Positions 1 through 6,006 of a stretch of DNA of 11,276 nucleotides are shown here, one piece after another. Source of the DNA: Promethearchaeota archaeon (lineage in GTDB: Archaea; Asgardarchaeota; Lokiarchaeia; Sigynarchaeales; SOKP01); assembly GCA_030668025.1 (NCBI GenBank), contig DAOUUT010000109.1, positions 1 to 11,276 on the forward strand, written 5' to 3'. The notes beneath the pieces are model-generated. The model saw only the letters and a list, made by a program, of their open reading frames with translations, had not been told where the DNA came from and searched no databases. Positions within the stretch are counted from its first letter, which is position 1, and each line of letters begins with the position of its first letter. Position numbers and translations under genes: made by a program.

Positions 1-179
1 ATTAATTGCATTGAAATACCAATTGAGACAAGTATTGAGTTAAGATTAATTGTATACACATAAAATTGGAAAACAAACGTTCCGAATAATATATTTACTA
101 ATGATATTCCAAAGTCTCCAATTGAATAACCAATTAATCGGAATCCCAATAACTCCCTAGGGCTAGCATCCTCAACCAT
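1..179 (-). CDS. GPH-type (MFS_2) sugar:cation symporter, N-terminal fragment
   Basis: Only the first 59 codons are visible; the gene runs off the left edge. Translation from the ATG at 179-177 begins MVEDASPRELLGFRLIGYSI and continues with GDFG at residues 21-24, then a long hydrophobic stretch (about residues 25-45, rich in F, V, I and Y) that should be the first membrane helix. A short charged tail, then a G(Y)xxGDFG motif entering helix 1, is the typical start of glycoside-pentoside-hexuronide:cation symporters (MelB/XylP-like), which import sugars or sugar acids with H+ or Na+. The frame upstream is closed by a stop at 218-216, and this ATG lies about 32 bases after a TATA-like box, so the start is well supported. 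The substrate cannot be told from this fragment. Other MFS branches, such as archaeal or Asgard MFS proteins of unknown cargo, remain possible. Confidence 0.72.
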   Translation of the reverse strand, partial: MVEDASPRELLGFRLIGYSIGDFGISLVNILFGTFVFQFYVYTINLNSILVSIGISMQL

Positions 180-205
180 AATCGCAAAAAAAATTTTAAT
201 ATAAT

Positions 206-216
206 ATTTATAAAAT
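206..216 (-). promoter_or_regulatory. TATA-like promoter box of the symporter gene
   Basis: Read on the minus strand this is ATTTTATAAAT, centred about 32 bases upstream of the ATG at 179. Archaeal transcription normally starts about 24-27 bases after the box centre, so the leader would be under ten bases. No Shine-Dalgarno sequence lies in between, which fits leaderless translation. Confidence 0.5.
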
Positions 217-251
217 CAAATGTAGACTAGAATTACAATTTTGGTTTTTCT

Positions 252-271
252 AAAAAAAGGATAAAAAAAAA
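252..271 (-). terminator. Poly-U type terminator after the SCP2 gene
   Basis: On the minus strand, 35-55 bases past the SCP2 stop codon, there is a run of nine T (271-263), then ATCC, then seven T (258-252). Archaeal RNA polymerase terminates at such U tracts without needing a hairpin, and no strong hairpin is visible here. The tract sits between the SCP2 stop and the promoter of the symporter gene, as expected for a terminator separating two same-strand genes. Confidence 0.5.
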
Positions 272-305
272 GATGTGAAATTATGTTTAAATAATAATTG
301 AAGAT

Positions 306-734
306 TTATTCTCCAAAATATTCTGCTCCTTCTTCCATAGCTAGGCCAACAATTTCCCCATAGGCGATAGCATCTTGAAGGTTGCCTTCTATAGTTAAGT
401 CCCCCGACATGTACGCACTAGTAGAATCTAGTTCGCCAGAGGATAATGCTGCCCAAGTTGCTCCTGTCGCAGACATGGTAACGCTCGGGTCATCAACGTC
501 TCCTTCGCCATAATCGATCTTTCCATCGCCCAGTTTAACCCAATACCTATAATTAACATCAGTCACTACGAGTTGAACTGCCATAAGATCGATATCTTCT
601 AATTCTTCTTTTAAATCTTCGCTTTCCTCGGCCATTTGCTTGACAAACTCATACATTTTGAGAGCGTCAGAAGGTTGGCTTGCACCTTTTTCTCTCATTT
701 CTTTTAATTCTTTTATTAAATTCTCGTCAACCAT
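306..734 (-). CDS. SCP2 sterol-binding-like domain protein (stand-alone)
   Basis: A 142-residue, strongly acidic protein. Residues about 1-45 are a charged helical, possibly coiled, lead-in (MVDENLIKELKEMREKG and SEDLKEELEDIDL). The rest fits an SCP2 domain: a beta strand and turn WVKLGDGKIDYGEGD, then DDPSVTMSATGATWAALSSG, then the diagnostic YMSGDLTIEGNLQDA. SCP2 domains form a hydrophobic pocket that carries lipids, sterols or acyl-CoA. There is no signal peptide or membrane segment, so it should be cytosolic. The ligand in an archaeon is unknown; isoprenoid lipids or acyl-CoA are possible. Its codons look richer in G and C than those of neighbouring genes, which may mark high expression. 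The ATG start is preceded at the right distance by a TATA box, and a U-rich tract follows the stop, so it is probably monocistronic. Confidence 0.8.
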   Translation of the reverse strand: MVDENLIKELKEMREKGASQPSDALKMYEFVKQMAEESEDLKEELEDIDLMAVQLVVTDVNYRYWVKLGDGKIDYGEGDVDDPSVTMSATGATWAALSSGELDSTSAYMSGDLTIEGNLQDAIAYGEIVGLAMEEGAEYFGE

Positions 735-747
735 TTTAAATTTCTAC

Positions 748-765
748 CTTTTTTTTTATTTTTAT
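748..765. repeat. 18-base A/T-rich element, copy 1
   Basis: The plus strand reads C, T9, A, T5, A, T. The identical 18 bases occur at 10086-10103. Both copies lie upstream of a minus-strand gene (SCP2 here, glutamine synthetase there) in the same orientation. Low complexity makes chance recurrence possible in an AT-rich genome, but exact identity at two promoters is worth recording. Confidence 0.4.
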
Positions 766-768
766 AAG
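759..768 (-). promoter_or_regulatory. TATA-like promoter box of the SCP2 gene
   Basis: On the minus strand the sequence is CTTATAAAAA, centred about 30 bases upstream of the SCP2 ATG at 734. An A-rich tract with nine A in a row lies between box and start. The predicted start of transcription falls within a few bases of the ATG, so the mRNA should be nearly leaderless. Confidence 0.5.
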
Positions 769-853
769 GTTACAGTTATAGATTACGATTTAAGTTTATT
801 TAAAGTTTTATTTTTTGAGAATGTAGGGGAGTAAAATATATCTATAAAAATTT

Positions 854-869
854 TAAATTTAGAAATTTA
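854..869. repeat. Short inverted repeat in the divergent SCP2/oxidoreductase region
   Basis: Two perfect 7-base arms, TAAATTT and AAATTTA, are separated by AG. The element lies inside the 216-base divergent intergenic region, about 80 bases before oxidoreductase 1. It has the form of a dimeric regulator operator, but it is pure A/T in its arms and could be chance. The remainder of 735-950 shows only the two promoters and no gene. Confidence 0.25.
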
Positions 870-911
870 TTTGCATCAATTCCATCTAAAACTTTTTAAT
901 TTTGAGCAAAC

Positions 912-922
912 TTAATAAAATA
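912..922 (+). promoter_or_regulatory. TATA-like promoter box of oxidoreductase 1
   Basis: The sequence TTAATAAAATA is centred about 34 bases upstream of the ATG at 951. No Shine-Dalgarno sequence is found between it and the start. The spacing matches the other promoters in this window. Confidence 0.4.
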
Positions 923-950
923 ATATTAAATCTATCTCTTCGTTTGAAAC

Positions 951-2207
951 ATGCTAAAAGTAGGTCTAATTGGTTGCGGTGACATCGCAAACTTAAACGT
1001 GTTAGGATATATTAGCTCTCAAGACGCGGAACTCGTTGCTGTATGTGATACTGATTTAAAAACAGCTGGTGAAAAATTAGAAAGATGGGGATTACGGACC
1101 GTAAAAATCTATACTGATTATAAAAAGATGATTGATCGGGAAGATCTCGATATTGTTGAGATTTTAACACCTCACCACTTGCACGCCCCCATGACCGAAT
1201 ACTGTGCTATAGCTGGAGTTCCCGGAATTTCAGTGCAAAAACCAATGGCTCATAATATAACCGATTGCGATAAAATGATACAAGTTTGCAAGGATGAAAA
1301 CGTAAAACTTAAGCTGTTTGAAAATTTTCGGTTTTATCCAGTTTATTTAAGAGCAAAAGAATTATTAAATAGTGGAGTTATTGGAGAACTTTTAAATTTT
1401 AGAATTAATACAGTGTCAACTGGAGGACCTGGTATGCCTAGAGGGCTAAATTCTCTTATTTGGCGCGTTAAAATTGATGTTTGTGGGGGGGGACCAATGG
1501 TCTATGACGATGGAATCCACAAATTTTCAATGGCTCTTTGGTTAATGGGGCAAGAAAGAGTTGCAAAGGTATATGGCTGGATAGATTATTTTTCCAAAGT
1601 TATAGATGAGCCATCTTACATCTTTTGGAAATACCCAACCAAAAGCTCCGATGAACCGCCTAAATGCGGTACTATGGAATTTACTATGGCTCCAAATCTT
1701 TATTATCCAAGTAATTATTACGAGTGTGATGAATTTATTGAGATATCAGGAACTAAAGGTATAATGTGGATAAACCAATGCACATCTGGGGGTAATTTTG
1801 TCTCTAAAACACCTCAATATCCCCCTATTGTCGTTTATGTCAATGGTGAAGTAAAATCATTTGGTGAGGATTTACCTAGAGATTGGAGGTATTCGTTCAT
1901 AAATTCAACAGAACATTTTATAGATATAATAAAGAATGGTGGTGAACCGGTTTATACGGGAGAACAGGGAAGGGCTTTATGTGTATTTGCTAAAATGCCT
2001 TATATCTCCAGCCATCAAAAACGAATTGTGTATTGGGAAGAAATAAACGCAGAAAATGAGGAAAATAAATCTTGCGTCGTTGAGGAACCTTTAGATGCAG
2101 ATCCAAATGGTTTAACGGCATTTTATAGAAGAAAGCGAAAAGATTTCAAAAAAGGAATTAATCAAGGTTTAGGACATACGGATTTTAAATACCAATATGA
2201 CAAATAA
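951..2207 (+). CDS. Gfo/Idh/MocA-family NAD(P)-dependent oxidoreductase 1
   Basis: A 418-residue cytosolic oxidoreductase. The N-terminal Rossmann fold shows GLIGCGDIA (5-13), then VCDTD (31-35), whose Asp at the end of strand 2 usually binds the adenosine ribose of NAD. PHHLH lies at 75-79, and the family E/QKP motif is SVQKPMA, with catalytic Lys97. The C-terminal substrate domain carries GGGPMVYDDGIH (179-190), with the Asp and His that complete the active site, and DEFIEISGTKGIM. Family members oxidise or reduce sugars, sugar lactones and cyclitols (inositol dehydrogenase, xylose dehydrogenase, glucose-fructose oxidoreductase). The substrate here is not determinable. It is about 50 residues longer than its convergent paralogue because of a basic, aromatic tail (about 372-418). 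The stop abuts the stop of the opposing gene. Confidence 0.88.
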   Translation: MLKVGLIGCGDIANLNVLGYISSQDAELVAVCDTDLKTAGEKLERWGLRTVKIYTDYKKMIDREDLDIVEILTPHHLHAPMTEYCAIAGVPGISVQKPMAHNITDCDKMIQVCKDENVKLKLFENFRFYPVYLRAKELLNSGVIGELLNFRINTVSTGGPGMPRGLNSLIWRVKIDVCGGGPMVYDDGIHKFSMALWLMGQERVAKVYGWIDYFSKVIDEPSYIFWKYPTKSSDEPPKCGTMEFTMAPNLYYPSNYYECDEFIEISGTKGIMWINQCTSGGNFVSKTPQYPPIVVYVNGEVKSFGEDLPRDWRYSFINSTEHFIDIIKNGGEPVYTGEQGRALCVFAKMPYISSHQKRIVYWEEINAENEENKSCVVEEPLDADPNGLTAFYRRKRKDFKKGINQGLGHTDFKYQYDK

Positions 2208-3314
2208 TTAGCACATTTCTTCAATAACTATTTCTTTACCAAGCTTAGCAGACTTTACTGCTGCTAAATTGAATTTTAACACTTTTCTCGCGTGTTCACC
2301 CGATAAAATGGGTTCTTTATTATTTTTTACAACATCAATAAAATACTTTGTTGCGTTAATAAAACTATATTTCCAATCGTTTTCAAAATCGCTATAGGTT
2401 TCAACCTTTCCATCTCTAATTATTACTATTGGAGCGAAGATATTTGATTTTGACATTTGATTTCCTAATGAGGTTCCTTGATTTATTTTCATAATTCCTC
2501 TACTTGCGATAATTTCAATAAATTCATCAGTGGAATAATATTTTGAAGGAATTTTCATCTCAGGCATTAAAGAAAATTCCATATGACCATATTGCGGAAC
2601 AATATGTTCTTTGTTTTGCTTATATTTGAACATTACATATGCTGGAGCATCTAAACCTTTATAATTACCTGTCCAGGCGAATACTTTTTCAATTTCTTCT
2701 CCAAAAATCCAAGGTGCCAAAGCAAAAGCGTGCCAACCGTTGTCAAGTAGGACAGGCGAGCCTTTTTCAGCACCTCCAACCATTTTAGGGTCTTTTCTCC
2801 ATTTATTAGCACTTTCTGGAACTTTCCAACCCCCTGTAGCACCCATCGCAGTTTTAATTCGAATTGAGGATGGATCACCAATATAATCTTCATCTAGTAG
2901 CTCTTTAGCTTTTAAAATATGTGGAGCAAACATGAAATTTTCATAAATTGATAATATTGATTGAGATTTTTTGCACTCTTCAATCATTTCGTCTACTTGT
3001 TCAAGATTTAAAGCTATAGGCTTTTGAACAGATATTGCCTTAATTCCTTTTTTAGCAGCATAAATGGTAGCATCTGCATGGAGATGATGAGGAAGTAAAA
3101 TCTCTACTAAATCTAATTCTTCTTTATCTAACATTTCTTTGTAATCCGAATATATTCGGGTATCCTTATGAAGTTTGAATTTTTTAATTTTAGCTTTAGC
3201 TTTATCAATAGTTCTATTGCTTAAACATGTAATTTCAACATCTTCATTATTCAAGTATCCAAGAATATTTAAATCGAAAATGACTCCCGTTCCAATAATT
3301 CCAACCTTCAGCAT
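2208..3314 (-). CDS. Gfo/Idh/MocA-family NAD(P)-dependent oxidoreductase 2 (paralogue of 1)
   Basis: A 368-residue paralogue of the convergent neighbour, co-linear over its whole length. It has GIIGTGVI (5-12), PHHLH (75-79), SVQKPIA with catalytic Lys98, LLDNGWHAF with Asp191 and His195, then DEFIEI, GIMKINQGTS and a DWKYSFINATKYFIDVVKN helix matching DWRYSFINSTEHFIDIIKN in paralogue 1. Strand 2 ends in CLSNRT rather than VCDTD. Ser/Arg in this place favours NADP(H) in characterised relatives such as anhydrofructose reductase, so the two copies may differ in cofactor; this is inference. The ATG start has a clear TATA box 31 bases upstream. The substrate is unknown, probably a sugar or cyclitol. 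The two genes probably arose by duplication and inversion. Confidence 0.87.
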   Translation of the reverse strand: MLKVGIIGTGVIFDLNILGYLNNEDVEITCLSNRTIDKAKAKIKKFKLHKDTRIYSDYKEMLDKEELDLVEILLPHHLHADATIYAAKKGIKAISVQKPIALNLEQVDEMIEECKKSQSILSIYENFMFAPHILKAKELLDEDYIGDPSSIRIKTAMGATGGWKVPESANKWRKDPKMVGGAEKGSPVLLDNGWHAFALAPWIFGEEIEKVFAWTGNYKGLDAPAYVMFKYKQNKEHIVPQYGHMEFSLMPEMKIPSKYYSTDEFIEIIASRGIMKINQGTSLGNQMSKSNIFAPIVIIRDGKVETYSDFENDWKYSFINATKYFIDVVKNNKEPILSGEHARKVLKFNLAAVKSAKLGKEIVIEEMC

Positions 3315-3339
3315 ATCATTTTATGAAATTATTTATGTA

Positions 3340-3349
3340 ATTTATATAA
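3340..3349 (-). promoter_or_regulatory. TATA-like promoter box of oxidoreductase 2
   Basis: Read on the minus strand, TTATATAAAT is centred about 31 bases before the ATG at 3314. It is among the best TATA matches in the window. There is no Shine-Dalgarno sequence before the start, so the message should be close to leaderless. Confidence 0.55.
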
Positions 3350-3358
3350 CTCTGTTTC

Positions 3359-3408
3359 TCTATACAAGAAAATTAAACTTAATAAGAATTATAGTTAAAT
3401 CTATACAA
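3359..3408. repeat. Paired 9-base direct repeats upstream of the DDAH gene
   Basis: TCTATACAA occurs at 3359-3367 and again at 3400-3408, start to start 41 bases apart. Both copies are followed by an A-rich stretch containing AAATTAAA or AATTAAAA. They lie in the 135-base divergent region between oxidoreductase 2 and the DDAH gene. The second copy overlaps a possible TATA element (TATACAAAT) about 43 bases before the DDAH start. The pair could be regulator sites on about the same DNA face (roughly four turns), or chance. Confidence 0.3.
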
Positions 3409-3449
3409 ATTAAAATTCAGAAAAAATTTACAAATGAATTGCTAAAATT

Positions 3450-4211
3450 ATGTTTAAACGTGCAATAGTCAGGAAACCATGCAAAAATTTTCAATTTGGG
3501 ATATCTACATCCAATTTAGGAAAACCTGATTATTTAAGGGCGTTAAAACAGCATTCAAAATACGTAGAGGCACTAATAATGTGTAATCTCTCTGTATTTG
3601 AATTAAATGCAAACGATCGCTTTCCAGATTCTACTTTTGTTGAAGATACCGCAGTAGTGGACAGAGAATTTGCTGTAATTACTAGTCTTGGAGCAATAAG
3701 TAGACAAGGTGAAGAAATTGAAATCAGCGATAAATTAAAGACATTTTACGACAATATTGAATCAATAAGAAAACCTGGTACGCTAGAAGGAGGAGATGTA
3801 ATGAAGGTTGAAGAACATTATTACATAGGACTTTCTAATAGAACAAATAATGAAGGAGCCAATCAATTAAAACGGATTTTAAAAAGATACGGATATTCGT
3901 CGTCAATAATTCCTCTTAAAAATGTTCTTCACTTAAAAACGGGAATATCTTATTTAGGGGATGCAATTTTACTTGTATCTGGGGAATTTAAAAACCATCA
4001 TGATTTCAGGAAGTATAATCTTATAGAAGTTCAAGAAAGTGAAGCTTACGCAACAAATAGCATTAGGATAAATGAATATGTGTTTATACCAGAGGGATAT
4101 GTAAACTTAAAGAAACAAATCCTAAACTTTAGTTTTAAAGTCATAGAACTTGAAATGTCTGAATTTGAAAAGATGGATGGAGGACTTTCTTGTTTATCTC
4201 TTAGATTTTAG
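3450..4211 (+). CDS. Dimethylargininase-like (DDAH) amidinohydrolase
   Basis: A 253-residue guanidino-modifying enzyme of the pentein fold, the usual length for bacterial DDAH. Motifs fall almost residue for residue where they do in the Pseudomonas enzyme: FPDSTFVEDTAVV (58-70) with Asp60, Glu65 and Asp66, Arg85, LEGGDV with Glu113, NRTN with Arg131, LHLKTG with catalytic His161, and DGGLSCLSLR with nucleophile Cys248. DDAH hydrolyses N-omega-methylated arginine to citrulline and methylamine or dimethylamine through a covalent S-alkylthiouronium intermediate. All catalytic and main substrate residues are present, so it should be active. Dimethylarginine, monomethylarginine or another small guanidine cannot be separated by eye. 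The protein is soluble with no signal peptide. The gene stands alone between divergent oxidoreductase 2 and the dehydratase. Its promoter is ambiguous: candidate TATA elements lie 21 to 43 bases before the ATG. Confidence 0.9.
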   Translation: MFKRAIVRKPCKNFQFGISTSNLGKPDYLRALKQHSKYVEALIMCNLSVFELNANDRFPDSTFVEDTAVVDREFAVITSLGAISRQGEEIEISDKLKTFYDNIESIRKPGTLEGGDVMKVEEHYYIGLSNRTNNEGANQLKRILKRYGYSSSIIPLKNVLHLKTGISYLGDAILLVSGEFKNHHDFRKYNLIEVQESEAYATNSIRINEYVFIPEGYVNLKKQILNFSFKVIELEMSEFEKMDGGLSCLSLRF

Positions 4212-4280
4212 AAGTATCTACTTTATTAAGATTTAGATAAAAGATTTATGCCTTAAAAGAATATTTAGAAGTAATTTTAC

Positions 4281-4292
4281 ATTAAATATAAT
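4281..4292 (+). promoter_or_regulatory. TATA-like promoter box of the dehydratase unit
   Basis: ATTAAATATAAT is centred about 35 bases upstream of the GTG start at 4322, inside the 110-base gap after the DDAH gene. It is likely to drive dehydratase, peptidase and methyltransferase together, because no equally placed box is seen before the two later genes. Confidence 0.4.
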
Positions 4293-4321
4293 TAAACCTT
4301 GATTGGATTTGATAAGACACA

Positions 4322-5986
4322 GTGTCAGAAAAAAAAGAAGTGGATTCTCTTCTAGCTTATAGAAGGGCATTACTTCGAGGTTGTGGATATAATTATGAGG
4401 ATTTAGCAAAACTCCGCATTGCAATTGTCAATTCTTGGAATGAAATTAACCCTGGACACATTCATTTACAAAAGTTAAGCGCTTTTGTAAAAACGGGTGT
4501 GAGAGAAGCGGGGGGGACGCCTATGGAGTTCAATACGATAGCATTATGCGACGGAATTGCTAATTCAGGCAAAAATTCTAATTTTGTTTTACCTACGCGA
4601 GAAATAATTGCTTCATCAATTGAAAGTACGATAAAAGCCTATAAATTTGATGGAATGGTAATGTTATGTTCGTGCGATAAAATTATTCCAGGTATGCTCT
4701 TAGCAGCCGCCAGATGTGATATTCCTACAGTATTTTTAACTGGAGGTATTATGATGCCAAAATATTTCAATGACGGTCCGTTAAAAGGGAAAACTTTTGT
4801 AACTTCTGATATCAAAGAAGCAATTGGAAGATTTAAAGCAGGAAAAATTAGTGAGGAAGAGTTTGTTCTTATTGAATCTGAAACTTGTTGTTCACCAGGA
4901 GCGTGTAATATGATGGGCACAGCGAACACAATGGCTTGTATCGTTGAAGTAATGGGGCTTTCGTTACCTGATTGTGCTACCACAAGCGCAATAGGAAAGG
5001 AGCGCGAAATATTAAGTAAAGAAACAGGAAAAACTATAATTAATTTGGTAAAAACGAATATTACTGCTCTAGATTTGATCACAGTTAAATCGATAGAAAA
5101 CGCGTGCAAAGTTGCTTTATCTTTTGGGGGGTCCACTAACATGATTCTTCATATGTGTGCGTTATCTCACGAAATTGGCGGCACTTTAAACCATTTTGAT
5201 TTCGATAGATTAAGTAAATCTGTTCCGTTATTGGCTAAATTCAAACCTGCTTCCGAATATAACCTCACAGAGTTTCACGATGCGGGGGGCGTTAAAGTAC
5301 TTACCAAGAAATTATCCAAGCTTTTAGATTTATCGACAGTAAATATTTTAGGAGAGTCGTTAGAAACATATCTTGAAAGAGTAGAAGTATTAGAACATCA
5401 GATAATACGCGACCTAAACGATCCGATTTCAAATGAAGGAGGCATTGCGGTATTAAAAGGAAATTTAGCACCAGAAGGAGCAATTGTAAAGCAGAGTGCA
5501 GTTGACTATAAAATGAGACATCACAAAGGACTTGCTAAAGTATTTGAAGCGGAAGAAGAATTAAAAGACGCTTTAATGAGTGATAAAATTAAAGAAGGGG
5601 ATGTTTTAGTTGTTAGATACGAAGGTCCTAAAGGAAGCCCGGGTATGAGAGAATTATCTATCCCAGCAGCCGTTCTAGTAGGTATGGGGCTAGGAGATTC
5701 TGTAGCAATGATAACTGATGGAAGGTACTCAGGTGCAACAAGAGGACCTTTCATAGGACATGTTTGTCCCGAAGCATTTGAAGGTGGTCCAATCTCAATA
5801 GTTCAAGATGGAGATCTTATTGAAATCGATTTAGAAAATCGCCTATTGAACTTATTAGTTTCAGAAGATGAAATTAAAAATAGATTAAAAAATTGGAAAA
5901 GACCCGAACCTAAGGTAAAGAAAGGTTATTTAAATACATACAGGAAAATTGTAAGTTCTGCAAAATACGGGGCTTATTTAGATTAA
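4322..5986 (+). CDS. IlvD/Edd-family dehydratase (dihydroxy-acid or sugar-acid dehydratase)
   Basis: A 554-residue iron-sulfur dehydratase of normal family length. Visible motifs are [13 protein letters not shown] (37-49), [10 protein letters not shown] (71-80, Cys76), [10 protein letters not shown] (Cys118, with Lys120 probably carbamylated for Mg2+), [14 protein letters not shown] (Cys195), GGSTN (269-273), HDAGGV (319-324), and GRYSGATRG (467-475) with the catalytic serine. Family members remove water from 2,3-dihydroxy acids, either in branched-chain amino acid synthesis (IlvD) or from sugar acids (gluconate, xylonate, arabinonate). NPGHIHL lacks the cysteine that [2Fe-2S] sugar-acid dehydratases carry there, as in E. 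coli-type [4Fe-4S] IlvD. The [10 protein letters not shown] loop, however, resembles sugar-acid enzymes more than the IlvD CGSCSGMFTANSM. The substrate is unresolved. The start is GTG: no ATG occurs near it, and a stop at 4313-4315 closes the frame upstream. It is first of three same-strand genes. Confidence 0.87.
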   Translation: MSEKKEVDSLLAYRRALLRGCGYNYEDLAKLRIAIVNSWNEINPGHIHLQKLSAFVKTGVREAGGTPMEFNTIALCDGIANSGKNSNFVLPTREIIASSIESTIKAYKFDGMVMLCSCDKIIPGMLLAAARCDIPTVFLTGGIMMPKYFNDGPLKGKTFVTSDIKEAIGRFKAGKISEEEFVLIESETCCSPGACNMMGTANTMACIVEVMGLSLPDCATTSAIGKEREILSKETGKTIINLVKTNITALDLITVKSIENACKVALSFGGSTNMILHMCALSHEIGGTLNHFDFDRLSKSVPLLAKFKPASEYNLTEFHDAGGVKVLTKKLSKLLDLSTVNILGESLETYLERVEVLEHQIIRDLNDPISNEGGIAVLKGNLAPEGAIVKQSAVDYKMRHHKGLAKVFEAEEELKDALMSDKIKEGDVLVVRYEGPKGSPGMRELSIPAAVLVGMGLGDSVAMITDGRYSGATRGPFIGHVCPEAFEGGPISIVQDGDLIEIDLENRLLNLLVSEDEIKNRLKNWKRPEPKVKKGYLNTYRKIVSSAKYGAYLD

Positions 5987-6006
5987 ATAAATTGATAGAA
6001 ATCAAA

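Noticed and set aside
283..294. ATG preceded by AGATGTGAAA, the same ten bases found before the tautomerase start
   Set aside because: The frame stops after three codons (ATG TTT AAA TAA), so it is not a gene. The shared ten bases are probably chance.
640..834. Plus-strand open frame overlapping the SCP2 gene start
   Set aside because: It is antisense to the SCP2 N-terminus and then runs into AT-rich promoter DNA, giving a Phe/Tyr-rich peptide with no recognisable domain.
735..950. Search for an RNA gene or small ORF in the longest intergenic region
   Set aside because: No tRNA-like fold, no GC-rich structured segment and no start-to-stop frame with a recognisable product was seen. Only TATA boxes and one A/T inverted repeat are present.
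3175..3468. Plus-strand open frame across the oxidoreductase 2 promoter
   Set aside because: It overlaps oxidoreductase 2 antisense, crosses the TATA region and ends inside the DDAH gene in another frame. Its hydrophobic look follows from AT-rich DNA.
4639..5142. Minus-strand frame of 167 codons inside the dehydratase
   Set aside because: It lies entirely antisense to well-conserved dehydratase codons, including the CDK and Fe-S loops, and shows no domain of its own.
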